From NCBI GenBank assembly GCA_963833195.1, contig CAWHXF010000027.1:1674001-1738000 (forward strand): a stretch of 64,000 nucleotides of DNA, written 5' to 3'. Position numbers and translations under genes: made by a program. Below, piece by piece: positions 9,501 to 17,080 of the stretch. The notes beneath the pieces were generated by a model. The model saw only the letters and a list, made by a program, of their open reading frames with translations. It did not search any database and was not told the DNA's origin. How positions within the stretch are numbered: the first letter of the stretch is position 1; each line of letters starts with the position of its first letter. Source of the DNA: Granulosicoccus sp963833195 (GTDB lineage: Bacteria; Pseudomonadota; Gammaproteobacteria; Granulosicoccales; Granulosicoccaceae).

Positions 9501-10181
9501 CTCGAAGTCGGTCGGCAGCACGAACTCCCGGCCCTCGTCGCCGATGTGCACGACGGCGCTCGTCTCGACCGTGTCCGAGATCACCTTGTAGCCGACCCAG
9601 CAGCCGGAATAGCGCGACATCGCGATGCCGAGCAGCCCCAGCTCCACGAACTCGTGGATGGAGCTCGGGTACAGCACGGGCATGACGGCGGCCATGAACG
9701 CGTGGTCGGACTGGTGCGGCAGCGTCGAGCTCTTGGCCGTGTGATCGTCCCCGGCGAGGCACAGCACGCCGCCGTGCGCGGAGCTGCCGGCGGCGTTGCC
9801 GTGCTTGAACACGTCGCCGCAGCGATCGACGCCCGGCCCCTTGCCGTACCAGATGCCGACGACGCCGTCCTTCGTCGCGCCGCGCGACAACGGCACCTGC
9901 TGCGTGCCCCAGATGGCCGTGGCCGCCATGTCCTCGTTCAGCCCGGGCCGGAAGGTCACGCCCGCGGGGTCCAGGTACTTCGCGGCCTTCTGCAGTTGCT
10001 GGTCGTAGGCGCCGAGCGGCGAGCCCCGGTAGCCGGTCACGAAGGCCGCGGTGTTCAGTCCCGCCGCGCGGTCGCGGCGCATCTGCGCCATGGGCAGGCG
10101 CACGAGCGCCTGCGTGCCGGTCAGGAACACGTCACCGGACGTGGCGGTGTACTTGTCGTCGAGGGAGTGATCGGTACCCAT
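6528..10181 (-). CDS. Indolepyruvate ferredoxin oxidoreductase, fused large subunit
   Basis: A 1217-aa fused 2-oxoacid:ferredoxin oxidoreductase that oxidatively decarboxylates aryl or branched 2-oxo acids to acyl-CoA. In order: an N-terminal TPP-enzyme pyrimidine domain (TGTQALVRLPMAQ, GYRGSPLGAYD); a TPP-binding core (WFCSGCPHNTSTR, GGEGVPWAA, NLGDGTYFHSG); a ferredoxin-like cluster (CEGCGDCSVQSNC); a gamma-type domain (GVGGTGVLTVGALLG); and a C-terminal DUF6537-like region, joined by an Ala/Gly/Pro-rich linker near residues 940-990. The start MGTDHSLDDKY at 10181 precedes the conserved beginning; the longer frame upstream is not coding-like. It is divergent from an Lrp/AsnC gene, a common arrangement suggesting amino-acid-responsive control. 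Confidence 0.92.
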   Translation of the reverse strand: MGTDHSLDDKYTATSGDVFLTGTQALVRLPMAQMRRDRAAGLNTAAFVTGYRGSPLGAYDQQLQKAAKYLDPAGVTFRPGLNEDMAATAIWGTQQVPLSRGATKDGVVGIWYGKGPGVDRCGDVFKHGNAAGSSAHGGVLCLAGDDHTAKSSTLPHQSDHAFMAAVMPVLYPSSIHEFVELGLLGIAMSRYSGCWVGYKVISDTVETSAVVHIGDEGREFVLPTDFEMPAGGLNIRWPDPPLVQDDRLQEHKAYAALAFARANRIDETVIDSPDARLGIVATGKAFEDVRQALVELGIDETAAHAIGLRVYKVRMPWPLEPEGIRHFSEGLEEVLVVEERREIIEHQIKQQLFNWRADVRPRIVGKFDHEDRHVLPLSTALSISRVARAIAERVLRLDMDESLKRRIEERYAYLQRRHDERLAHVSPIERQPWFCSGCPHNTSTRVPEGSKAMAGIGCHYMAQWMDRDTETFTQMGGEGVPWAAIAHYTDEKHRFVNLGDGTYFHSGLLAIRASRAAGVNITYKVLYNDAVAMTGGQPHDGELSPQIVTRQLHAEGVSPIWLVTDTPDAYEPADLAPGARLAHRDELDAIQLEARELTGTNAIVYVQTCAAELRRRRKRGLMEDPDMRLHIDTAICEGCGDCSVQSNCISLEPVETAMGRKRRINQSSCNKDYSCLKGFCPSFVTVEGGRLRKPALPELDGLPPLPDPEIPALTPGTSWNIAITGVGGTGVLTVGALLGMAAHVDGQASMILDMAGLAQKGGAVLSHVRLATEQSTITSPQIVSGGADVLIAADSVVAASKEGRVLCDPERTLAVVNTTTAPVAAFVHARDLDFRHDAVEATIASAAKSDSRFLPFADAAVKLAGDAIATNVMMLGYAWQAGLVPLSHGALDTAIELNGVAVAANRKAFALGRRLAADAESLRSALGRAADPAASDIARDASAGASGALPGTADAGAASGTWRPVGTGPSGVASSDAVAPGPTDHGADVPLSELDTAALIRHRAAHLERYQDATLAQRYTRLLDRVRDAAANAGLDVVAREPLVRTVAVQYARLLSPKDEYEVARLFTDPAFRRRLDEQFEGDYRISLNLAAPLLARKGVDGRPAKRSFGPWMLRVLGVVARMRGLRGTALDPFGRTADRKGDREWLARFEEDVDAVLATLAPGNAGTAVAVLGAADAIRGYGPVRLAGMQAALGVRERAWMEHRREKAVDFVRRAA

Positions 10182-10327
10182 GCGTGGACGCCTCCGCGGC
10201 AGGCCGTTTCGATGCACCGAGTGTGCGCCGCCGCGGCAAGGATGTTCGTCCTCGAAGCACGCCATCGGCGAGCGAGCGTGGTACGTTCATCCTCCCGGCA
10301 CGCCGCTGCCACGATATCGATTGCGCG

Positions 10328-10789
10328 ATGGGCGCGTTCGACGCGATGGACCTCAAGCTGCTGCGCGCGCTGCAGGCCGAGCCCGATCTGTCGGTCGCCC
10401 GGCTCGGCGAGCGCATCGGGCTGTCCCACACCCCGTGCTGGCGCCGGTTGAAGCGGCTGGAGGCCGAGGGCGTGGTGTGCCGGCGCGAGCTGCTGCTGGA
10501 CGCCGAGGCGCTCGGGCTGCACGTCACCGCGTTCTGCTTCATCCGGCTGAAGCAGCACGACAAGCCGACCATGGAGTCGTTCGAGGCCGCGGCCCGTGCC
10601 CACCCGAACGTGCTGCAGTGCTACACGACGTCGGGCGAGCAGGACTACGTGCTGCGCGTCGTGGCGGCGTCCATCAAGGACTACGAGCGGCTGGTCAAGG
10701 ACGATCTGCTGGCCCTGCCGTCGGTCGCGCTGATGCAGTCCTCGTTCGCGTTGCGCGAGATCAAGAACAGCGCCGTGCTGCCCATCTGA
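10328..10789 (+). CDS. Lrp/AsnC family transcriptional regulator
   Basis: A 153-aa regulator. An N-terminal helix-turn-helix contains LDLKLLRALQAEPDLSV-type sequence (MDLKLLRALQAEPDLSVARL) and IGLSHTPCWRRLKRLEAEGVV. The C-terminal RAM ligand-binding domain has VLQCYTTSGEQDYVLRV. ATG 10328 was taken; ATG 10346 is an alternative closer to the usual Lrp start. It is divergent from the indolepyruvate oxidoreductase gene with a 146-bp spacer, so it probably controls that gene in response to aromatic or branched-chain amino acids (inference). Confidence 0.88.
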   Translation: MGAFDAMDLKLLRALQAEPDLSVARLGERIGLSHTPCWRRLKRLEAEGVVCRRELLLDAEALGLHVTAFCFIRLKQHDKPTMESFEAAARAHPNVLQCYTTSGEQDYVLRVVAASIKDYERLVKDDLLALPSVALMQSSFALREIKNSAVLPI

Positions 10790-10830
10790 CGCGCCCGGGC
10801 GCACGATGGCAGGACTCGTTAACCCCCCCC

Positions 10831-10858
10831 GGGGCGGTTCCGCCCGGAACCGTCCCCC
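10831..10858 (+). terminator. GC-rich hairpin between lrp-type gene and ABM-like gene
   Basis: An imperfect inverted repeat, GGGGCGGTTCC followed by GGAACCGTCCCC, with a short GC loop. There is no T tract. It could weakly end the Lrp transcript or structure the leader of the next gene, whose Shine-Dalgarno lies just downstream. Confidence 0.35.
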
Positions 10859-10874
10859 GACCAGGAGAGACAAC

Positions 10875-11237
10875 GTGGCATTGGAAGATCAGGTCTGCAC
10901 GCTCGTTCCGTACTTCACCGTGCAGGACGGGAAGATGGACGAATTCAAGGCGCTAGGCGAACGCATGGTCGAACGCACGCGCGGCGAGGACGCCGTCGTG
11001 TTCTACGGCTTCAGCTTCGATGGGCACACCGCGCATTGCCGCGAAGGCTACAAGGATGCACAAGGCATCCTCGCGCACTTGGAGAACGTCGATGCCCTGC
11101 TGAAGCAGGCGCTCGAGATATCGAGCATCGCGCGCCTGGAGGTGCACGGCCCCGCCGCCGAGATCGACAAGCTGCGCGAACCGCTGGCGGGGCTCGGGCC
11201 CGCGTTCTACACGATGGAGACGGGCTTCAGGCGCTAG
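10875..11237 (+). CDS. ABM-like (antibiotic biosynthesis monooxygenase fold) protein
   Basis: A 120-aa protein with a dimeric alpha/beta ferredoxin-like pattern: CTLVPYFTVQDGKMDEFKAL, then FYGFSFDGHTAHCREGY and HLENVDALLKQALE. This resembles small ABM/quinol-monooxygenase-fold proteins. The start is GTG 10875, preceded by AGGAGA six bases upstream; this strong site decides the start over the longer frame. Enzyme activity is not certain, as many such proteins are uncharacterised. It lies downstream of the Lrp gene on the same strand, separated by a hairpin. Confidence 0.6.
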   Translation: MALEDQVCTLVPYFTVQDGKMDEFKALGERMVERTRGEDAVVFYGFSFDGHTAHCREGYKDAQGILAHLENVDALLKQALEISSIARLEVHGPAAEIDKLREPLAGLGPAFYTMETGFRR

Positions 11238-11461
11238 CGCCTGCGACGATCGTCCCGATGCAAGCGCACGGGCACACGCCCGCCCTGGCGCCGACGATCG
11301 TGTTCGCCGAGGACGTCGTGGACGGCGCCCATCCACACGGTGCCCACGATCAGCGACAGCAGGACGATGCCGGCCGAGAGGACGGCCGGGGCGAGCGCCG
11401 TCACCATGACGGTCGCCATTAGCAGGGCGGCCGCGCCGGCCAGCAGGTTCGAAGTCTTCAT
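11234..11461 (-). CDS. Small two-helix membrane protein, hypothetical
   Basis: A 75-aa reading frame with two hydrophobic helices: LLAGAAALLMATVMVTALA (about 6-24) and AGIVLLSLIVGTVWMGAV (about 30-47). A very basic tail (RRRQGGRVPVRLHRDDRRRR) follows, probably cytoplasmic. Its stop overlaps the end of the convergent ABM-like gene by 4 nt. No clear Shine-Dalgarno precedes ATG 11461. I do not recognise the family. The hydrophobic pattern and the otherwise empty position support a real gene, but not strongly. Confidence 0.45.
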   Translation of the reverse strand: MKTSNLLAGAAALLMATVMVTALAPAVLSAGIVLLSLIVGTVWMGAVHDVLGEHDRRRQGGRVPVRLHRDDRRRR

Positions 11462-11803
11462 GAGCGTGATCACTCGCGAGGGGTGGGTGCCACGGACGGC
11501 GCCCGTGATGCACTGTGGCGCGCGATCCGGGCGCGCGCGCAGGCCGGGCAACAAAGGGCAGGACGTGCGTAAATCGCACCGCAGCGCGCGCGCGCGACGA
11601 TCCAGCGCGAGGGGTTCGGCAACGCGCTCGCTCCCGCCCCTTCGAGCCGGCGCGGTGGCCACGCCGGTCGCGTCCTCGCCCGGCATAACTATCCGTAAGG
11701 TGTTTGTCGCCCCGCACGGACCCCGTAATGACGGAGACCGGGCCCGGAAGCGACTACGCTCCGCACCGATCGCGGCCCGCCCGCGCCCCCAGGACGACAT
11801 TGC
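11462..11803. other. Intergenic, no gene seen
   Basis: 342 bp between the small membrane protein and the LysM-TolC gene. It holds a CG-alternating run near 11580-11595 and a CATAACTATCCGTAAGG stretch near 11685-11701 that is lower in GC than its surroundings. I see no reading frame with coding character, no tRNA and no clear promoter beyond these. Confidence 0.5.
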
Positions 11804-13537
11804 TTGAGCACTGGCACCCTCCCCCATCGGGCTCGCGCCCTCGCCGCCGCCGTGGCGGTTTCCTCGGTCCTGGCGGGGTGCGTCGCCCCGGGCGTCGAGC
11901 CGCTCGCCGATCGCGGCGAGGACGGTCTGCCCGACGGAGATGCACTGTGGGTCGAGGCGCCGGATCCCGCGCTCGCGAGCGCGCCCGGTTCGGCCGCGAC
12001 GGAGGACGCCGAACCCGAACCCGACATCAGCTACACCGTGCGCGCCGGCGACAACCTCACGGGCATCGCCAGGCGCTTCACCGGTGACGCCGACCAGTGG
12101 CGCGAGATCGCCCGGGCCAACGCCATCGTCGATGTGTCGGAGCTGCGCGTCGGTGCGCAGCTCGTCATTCCGGGCGAGTTGACGACGGGCGCCGTGCCCG
12201 GCGAGCCGGTCGGCGGCGGCGGGTCGCAGGTCGGGCTCATCGACGCGCTCGGCCTCGCCCAGACCCACGACGCGACCTTCCGCATCGCGCGCGAGCAGTT
12301 CGACGTCGCCCGCGCCGCGGTGCCCATCGCGCGCTCCGGGCTGCTGCCCCAGGCGGCGTTCGAAGCCGAGTACGGCCGCTTCTTCGATCTCGGGGGCGAC
12401 AGCGGCACCACGCCCGTCACGGGCGTCGGCACCGACGCCGGTGGCGGTGTCGACGTGCTGCCCCTGACCAACACCGACTACAACTCGCTGCAACTGACGG
12501 CCAGCGCGAGCCAGGCGCTGTTCGATCGGGCCAGCAGCATCGGACTGCGCCGCGCCCGGCTCGAGGTCGATGTCGCCGAGACCCAGCTCCTGGCCGCCCA
12601 CGAGGATCTCGTCGTGCGCGTCGCGCAGGCCTACTTCGACGTGCTGCGCGCGGCCTCGAACCTCGAGTTCCGCTCCTCGGACCTCGACGCCATCCGCCGC
12701 CAGTTGCAGCAGTCCGAGCGCCGCTACGAGGTCGGCGACATCGCCATCACCGACGTCGTCGAGGCCCGCGCCCGGCGCGACCTCGCCGAGGCCGCCGAGA
12801 TCGCCGCGAGAAACGACGTCTCGAACGCGCGCGAGGCGCTGGCCGAGATCACGGGCCTGGACGGCGACACGTTCGACCTGGCGCGGCTGGACGACGACTT
12901 CACGCTGCTGCGCCCGGACCCGGACGACATCGATGCCTGGGTCGAGCGCGCGCTGAACGACAACGCGGACCTGATCGCCGCGCAGGGCAACGCGGAATCG
13001 GCCGCGCAGGCCGTGCGCGTCGCGCGTGCCGCCCGGCTGCCGACAATCGCGGTCGGGGCGAGCATCGTCTCGATCGATGCCGACGGCGGCCCGCGCGAGG
13101 ATTCGGACGTCGGCAACGTCGGGCTCACCGGTACGCTGCCGCTGCTGTCCGGCGGGCTCGTCACGGCGCAGATCGCGCAGGTTCGCGCGCAGGAACGACT
13201 GGCGCAGGAGCAGTTGACCGATACCGAGCGGCGCATCGTGCGCGCCACGCGGAACGCCTACCGCGGCGTGGTCGCCTCGATCAGCCAGGTGCGCGCGCTG
13301 CGCCAGGCGCTCGCCTCGACCCGTCAGGCGTCGCGTGCGACCGAGGCGGGCTTCCAGGCCGGCACCCGCACCTCGGTCGAGGTGCTGCAGTCCTTGCGCG
13401 ACCTGTTCAGCGCACAGTCCGACTACGCCTCGGCGCGCTACGACTACATCGTCGGTGCGCTGCAGCTCGAGCAGAGCGCCGGCACGCTCGATACCGGGGA
13501 CGTGAGGCGCGTCGGAGGGTGGCTGGAGGGGCGCTGA
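11804..13537 (+). CDS. TolC-family outer-membrane lipoprotein with N-terminal LysM domain
   Basis: A 577-aa outer-membrane channel of the TolC type. The signal peptide ends in a lipobox, VLAGC, with Cys26 as the lipidated residue. A LysM peptidoglycan-binding domain follows at about 76-124 (SYTVRAGDNLTGIARRF through VGAQLVIPG). The rest has the two-fold TolC repeat pattern, e.g. VVRVAQAYFDVLRA and GLLPQAAFEAEYG in the first half, RLPTIAVGASI and RNAYRGVVASISQV in the second. The start is TTG 11804, with AGGA nine bases upstream; no better start precedes the signal. TolC proteins normally lack LysM, so this is an unusual cell-wall-anchored channel. No inner-membrane partner is adjacent. Confidence 0.85.
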   Translation: MSTGTLPHRARALAAAVAVSSVLAGCVAPGVEPLADRGEDGLPDGDALWVEAPDPALASAPGSAATEDAEPEPDISYTVRAGDNLTGIARRFTGDADQWREIARANAIVDVSELRVGAQLVIPGELTTGAVPGEPVGGGGSQVGLIDALGLAQTHDATFRIAREQFDVARAAVPIARSGLLPQAAFEAEYGRFFDLGGDSGTTPVTGVGTDAGGGVDVLPLTNTDYNSLQLTASASQALFDRASSIGLRRARLEVDVAETQLLAAHEDLVVRVAQAYFDVLRAASNLEFRSSDLDAIRRQLQQSERRYEVGDIAITDVVEARARRDLAEAAEIAARNDVSNAREALAEITGLDGDTFDLARLDDDFTLLRPDPDDIDAWVERALNDNADLIAAQGNAESAAQAVRVARAARLPTIAVGASIVSIDADGGPREDSDVGNVGLTGTLPLLSGGLVTAQIAQVRAQERLAQEQLTDTERRIVRATRNAYRGVVASISQVRALRQALASTRQASRATEAGFQAGTRTSVEVLQSLRDLFSAQSDYASARYDYIVGALQLEQSAGTLDTGDVRRVGGWLEGR

Positions 13538-13571
13538 GCCCCGATCTCGGAACCTGACCGCCCCGCCCTGC

Positions 13572-14513
13572 CTAGGCGGCCGCCTCTTCCGCCAACCAGG
13601 TCCGGGCGGCGGCTTCCTCGCCGGGGGGGAACGCACGGACGTCCACGTGCTGCAGCCGCGCCGCGGACTCGATGGCCCGGCCCAGCCAGTCCAACGAGGT
13701 CACGAGCGCCACTCGCGAGACGCGCGCCATCCCCTCGCGCTGGAGGCGCCACAGCGCGGGCGACAGCAGCGCCGCCGGCTCGACGCCGTGGAAGCTCGCG
13801 ATGCGCGCGAGCAACAGGACCTTGCCGGTCGCGGGAGCGTCGAGGCGCTCGGCCACGCGCTCGACGTCCTCACGCTGTATGCGCCCGTCCAGATCCAGCA
13901 CCAGCAGCGAGCCCTCGTCGCTGGCACGCAGCCCGGGCGTCGCCACGTCGCCCGGAGCGTCGTCGGCCGGAGCGTCGTTGGCCGGAGCGTCGTTGGCCGC
14001 GCCGCGTGCGTCGCCGCCCTCGAGCGCCGACGCGGCGTCGCGGCCGGCCGCCCTGAGAGCCTCGAACACGGAGCCGACCAGCCCTTCCAGGGAGGGTGCC
14101 GGGCCCGCGGGCGCGGACTTCCGCTCGGTACCCGTGCGCACCGACGCACCCTCGCGCAACCATCGGCGCGCGGCATCGACAGCGTCGCCGTCGAACGCGC
14201 GTACCTGCAGTCCCGGCAGCGCCGACCCGCGCAGCCGCTCGAGCGAGCGCAGCCACGACGCGTCGCCCACGATCGCAACCCGCTCCAGGCGCTTCAGCAT
14301 CGGCAACAGGCGCGCACCGGCCGCCGCATCGCCCGCGAAGGCCTTCATGGTCACGTCCTCGACCGCGCGCAGGTCGATCAGCAGCACGGCACGACCATCG
14401 CCTTCGAGCGCGCTCTCCAGCGCCTCGGCCGCGCGCCGCACGTCGTGCTTGTCGACGATGGCGGAGCCTGTGAGCTCCAGTTCGGTGAAGGCGGTTCGAC
14501 GAATCTCGATCAT
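13572..14513 (-). CDS. Tandem SpoIIAA/STAS-like protein
   Basis: A 313-aa cytosolic protein with two STAS/SpoIIAA-like halves. The first (about 1-130) has AVLLIDLRAVEDVTMKAFAGD and RVAIVGDASWLRSLERL. The second (about 200-310) has LLVLDLDGRIQREDVERVAERL and VALVTSLDWLGRAIES. A low-complexity linker rich in Asn-Asp-Ala-Pro comes from a 15-bp DNA repeat. Single-domain relatives are usually about 120 aa, so this is probably an internal duplication. The role is unknown. It lies downstream of the OmpR-family regulator on the same strand with a gap of about 200 nt. Confidence 0.65.
   Translation of the reverse strand: MIEIRRTAFTELELTGSAIVDKHDVRRAAEALESALEGDGRAVLLIDLRAVEDVTMKAFAGDAAAGARLLPMLKRLERVAIVGDASWLRSLERLRGSALPGLQVRAFDGDAVDAARRWLREGASVRTGTERKSAPAGPAPSLEGLVGSVFEALRAAGRDAASALEGGDARGAANDAPANDAPADDAPGDVATPGLRASDEGSLLVLDLDGRIQREDVERVAERLDAPATGKVLLLARIASFHGVEPAALLSPALWRLQREGMARVSRVALVTSLDWLGRAIESAARLQHVDVRAFPPGEEAAARTWLAEEAAA
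13953..13997. repeat. Three tandem 15-bp repeats inside the STAS-like gene
   Basis: Three copies of CGGAGCGTCGTNGGC, where N is C in the first copy and T in the others. On the coding strand they give a repeated five-residue (N/D)DAPA unit in the linker. Being in-frame, copy-number change would lengthen or shorten the linker without a frameshift. Confidence 0.85.
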
Positions 14514-14719
14514 GGGTGCGCTCCGAACGGGCGGTTGCCCTCGTTCGTCCGAACGTGGGGACGGACCGGCGCACACCGAAGGCGTTCGAACGCGTTGTGG
14601 TCGCACGCGTCCAGCAGATCCCCGAAGCGCTTCTTCGGGTTCCGGCGCCCGGTCCGGCGACATCGACGCAGAGCCGCGCGGCCACGGTTGACCGGCGCCG
14701 CGCGTCGACGCGGGCGAGC

Positions 14720-15397
14720 TCACCCCTCGACGACGTACCCGAAACCGCGCCGCGTGCGCACCAGCTCCTCGACGCCCGCCGCCTTGAGCTTGCGGCGCAG
14801 CGAGCTCACATGGACCTCGACCGCGTTGCGCGTCACGTCCCGCTCGGTGGCGTACAGCCGCTCGATGAGCCGATCGTGCGAGTACACCTGGCCGCGCCGG
14901 CGCATCAGCAGCTCCAGCAGCGCGTACTCGTGCGGCGTCAGCACGACGCGCTCGCCGGCGACCGTGACGGCGCGCGCGACGGTGTCCAGCACGACGTCCC
15001 CGACGACGAGGCGCGTGCCCGCGCCGCGCGCGTCGTCGCGCAGGCGCCGCGACACCGCCCGAATGCGCGACACCAGCTCGTCGAACGAGAACGGCTTGAC
15101 GAGGTAGTCGTCGGCACCGAGGTCGAGGCCGCGCACCCGGTCCTCGACCCGGTCCATGGCCGACAGGATGATCACGTGGGTACGGTCACCGCGGCCACGC
15201 AGGCGCTCCAGCAGCTCGAGGCCGGACACCTTCGGGATCATGAGGTCCAGCACCACGACGTCGTAGCCCCCGACCTCCAGATAAGCCCTCGCCTCCTCGC
15301 CGTCGAAGGCCTGATCGAGCGCGAACCCGGAATTCCTCAGGCCCGCCCCCAGCGAGCGCTGCAGGCGGTGCGAGTCCTCGATCAGCAGCAGTTTCAT
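14720..15397 (-). CDS. OmpR/PmrA-family response regulator
   Basis: A 225-aa two-component regulator. The receiver has LLLIEDSHRLQ at the start (acidic pocket), the phospho-acceptor Asp in VVVLDLMIPKVSG (residue ~51) and the Lys in DYLVKPFSFDEL. The output is an OmpR winged helix (TPHEYALLELLMRRRGQVYS, RTRRGFGYVV). I chose ATG 15397, where the conserved beta-1 strand begins. No kinase gene is adjacent. A PmrB/QseC-like kinase lies at 36188-37711, and repeats typical of this family's binding sites occur before envelope genes in this window. I infer a PmrA/QseB-like role in lipid A modification. Confidence 0.9.
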   Translation of the reverse strand: MKLLLIEDSHRLQRSLGAGLRNSGFALDQAFDGEEARAYLEVGGYDVVVLDLMIPKVSGLELLERLRGRGDRTHVIILSAMDRVEDRVRGLDLGADDYLVKPFSFDELVSRIRAVSRRLRDDARGAGTRLVVGDVVLDTVARAVTVAGERVVLTPHEYALLELLMRRRGQVYSHDRLIERLYATERDVTRNAVEVHVSSLRRKLKAAGVEELVRTRRGFGYVVEG

Positions 15398-15479
15398 CGC
15401 CGCGAGTGTAGCCAGCGTGGTCACCGACCGGCCGACGATCACTTCCCCCGGCCTGCAGGTGACAAGATCACGGCTCCGG

Positions 15480-15511
15480 CTCAGGGATTCCTCAGGTTCG
15501 ACGCCTATGCT
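15480..15511 (+). promoter_or_regulatory. Candidate OmpR-family box and -10 before the GT2/VTT/ArnT operon
   Basis: A direct repeat, CTCAGG-GATTC-CTCAGG (15480-15496), has half-sites 11 bp apart, the spacing used by OmpR/PhoB-family dimers. A -10-like TATGCT begins nine bases after it (15506-15511). There is no good -35, as expected for an activator-dependent promoter. The site lies between the divergent response-regulator gene and the glycosyltransferase operon. The predicted transcript start favours ATG 15555 over the in-frame ATG at 15507 for the first gene. Confidence 0.55.
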
Positions 15512-15554
15512 GTGCGGCGCGGTCGCGAGGACGCCGCGTCACCGCCGTCATCGG

Positions 15555-16391
15555 ATGCTTCTCGATCGATCCTTCCCCGTCGCGCCGGTCCCGGCGGCCA
15601 GCCCCGCTCGTGCCACGACCTGGGAAGCAACGCCCTCGCCGGGCCCGGGCGCGGCCCCGCCGGCGCTGTCGGTCGTGGTGCCAGCGCGCGACGAACGCGC
15701 CAACGTCGGACCGCTCGTCGACGAGATCGTCGATGCGCTCGACGGGCGCTACCGTTTCGAGATCGTGTTCGTCGACGACGGCAGCGGCGACGGCACGCTC
15801 GAGGAGCTCGTGCGCGTGCGCGACGAGCGCGCCCCGATGCTCCGGATCGTCGCCCACGCCGCGGCGCGCGGCCAGAGCTTCGCGCTCCTGTCCGGCGTGC
15901 GCGCCGCGCGCGGGGCGTTGATCGCGACGCTGGACGCCGACGGGCAGAACGTGCCGGACGACATCCCGGCGATGGTGGCGCTCGCCCAGGCGTATCCGGC
16001 GGGCGTCCACTTCTGCGTCGCGGGTCACCGGGTCTCGCGCCGCGACACGCGCTGGAAGCGGCTCCAGTCGAGGGTCGCGAACCGGGTGCGCGCGGCCATT
16101 CTCGACGATCCGACGCCGGACACCGGCTGCGGGCTGAAGATCATGCCGCGTGCGACCTGGCTCGCGTTGCCGGCGTTCGATCACGTGCACCGCTTCCTGC
16201 CGGCACTGGTGCGCCGGCTCGGCGGCACCGTCAGCGTGCACGAGGTGCGGCACCGCCCGCGGCTGCACGAGCGCTCGAAGTACGGGATGTGGGACCGGTT
16301 GCTGCCGGGTCTGGTGGATCTCGTGGGCATGCTGTGGCTCGGACGGCGGCTGCGCGCGGTCGAGGCGCGCGAGATCGGCGAACGCGCGTGA
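15555..16391 (+). CDS. GT2 glycosyltransferase (DPM1/ArnC-like)
   Basis: A 278-aa family-2 glycosyltransferase. The N-terminal nucleotide-sugar fold has LSVVVPARDERANVGPLV and IVFVDDGSGDGTLEEL, and the metal-binding DXD-type motif is in LIATLDADGQNVPDDI. TGCGLKIMPR and HERSKYGMWDRLLPGL are typical of polyprenyl-phosphate sugar transferases. It lacks the two C-terminal membrane helices usual in ArnC. It likely charges undecaprenyl phosphate with a sugar, as the first gene of an overlapping operon with a VTT protein and an ArnT-like transferase. That fits envelope glycan modification under the divergent regulator (inference). Confidence 0.85.
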   Translation: MLLDRSFPVAPVPAASPARATTWEATPSPGPGAAPPALSVVVPARDERANVGPLVDEIVDALDGRYRFEIVFVDDGSGDGTLEELVRVRDERAPMLRIVAHAAARGQSFALLSGVRAARGALIATLDADGQNVPDDIPAMVALAQAYPAGVHFCVAGHRVSRRDTRWKRLQSRVANRVRAAILDDPTPDTGCGLKIMPRATWLALPAFDHVHRFLPALVRRLGGTVSVHEVRHRPRLHERSKYGMWDRLLPGLVDLVGMLWLGRRLRAVEAREIGERA

Positions 16392-17080
16392 GGACCGCGT
16401 TCGCGGACGCCTCGGGAGCGCGGGACGTGCGGCCGCGACGACCCCGGCTCGGGCCGCTCGTCGTCCTCTGCGCGCTTGCCGCGGCGCTCTGGGCGCTGGG
16501 GCGGTGGCTGCCGGACACGGACGCGCTGCTCGGGTTCGGTCGCTCGGCGCTGGACGCCCCGCCGCTGCTCGTCGTGCCCGGTTTCGTGTTCTGCGGTGCG
16601 GCGTTGACCGGCATCGGGGTGTCGCGCCAAGCGGTCGCGCTCGTGGGCGGCTACCTCTACGGCGCCGTCGCCGGCACCCTGCTGGCGCTCGTCGCGACGC
16701 TCGTCGGTTGCGCGCTCGCCCACGGCATCGCGGCGCGGCTCGGTCGCACCGGGCTCGACCGATGGTGGCCCGGCCTCGGTGCGCGGCTGGACGCCTGGAC
16801 GCGCGAGGACGTGTTCGCGAAGGTCCTGGCCCTCAGGCTGTTCCCGCTCGGCAGCAACCTCGCGACGAATCTCGCCGCCGGCGTCGCGCGCGTGCGCCGC
16901 GGCCCCTTCCTGCTCGCCTCGCTCATCGGCTTCCTGCCGCAGACGCTCGTGTTCGCGCTGACGGGTCACGGCGTCGGCGAGGCCAGGGCGGCGCCGGTGC
17001 TGCTCGGCGCGGTGCTGCTGCTCGCCTCGGCGGCGCTCGCGACGTGGCTCGCCCGCGGACGCCTGTGGCGCGCCCCTTGA
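16388..17080 (+). CDS. VTT-domain (TVP38/TMEM64, SNARE-associated) membrane protein
   Basis: A 230-aa polytopic inner-membrane protein. Hydrophobic segments include LVVLCALAAALWALGRW, LLVVPGFVFCGAALTG and a C-terminal helix. The VTT signature region is VALVGGYLYGAVAGTLLAL followed by LALRLFPLGSNLATNLAAGV. Proteins of this DedA-like superfamily are linked to lipid-carrier or lipid scrambling. The start is GTG 16388, overlapping the upstream stop (GTGA); the next gene starts within its stop (TTGA). Its place between GT2 and ArnT-like genes suggests it helps move the lipid-linked sugar across the membrane. Confidence 0.82.
   Translation: MRTAFADASGARDVRPRRPRLGPLVVLCALAAALWALGRWLPDTDALLGFGRSALDAPPLLVVPGFVFCGAALTGIGVSRQAVALVGGYLYGAVAGTLLALVATLVGCALAHGIAARLGRTGLDRWWPGLGARLDAWTREDVFAKVLALRLFPLGSNLATNLAAGVARVRRGPFLLASLIGFLPQTLVFALTGHGVGEARAAPVLLGAVLLLASAALATWLARGRLWRAP

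Noticed and set aside
7131..10451. A 1106-codon plus-strand frame opposite the indolepyruvate oxidoreductase
   Set aside because: It reads as Arg/His/Gly-rich sequence with no motif. Long antisense frames are expected in very GC-rich genes.
11234..13636. An 800-codon minus-strand frame across the LysM-TolC gene
   Set aside because: Shadow of the TolC gene. Only its last 75 codons, outside that gene, look like a possible small protein.
15507..15554. ATG 15507 as the GT2 start
   Set aside because: It overlaps the predicted -10 and adds Arg-rich, non-conserved residues. ATG 15555 fits the family better.
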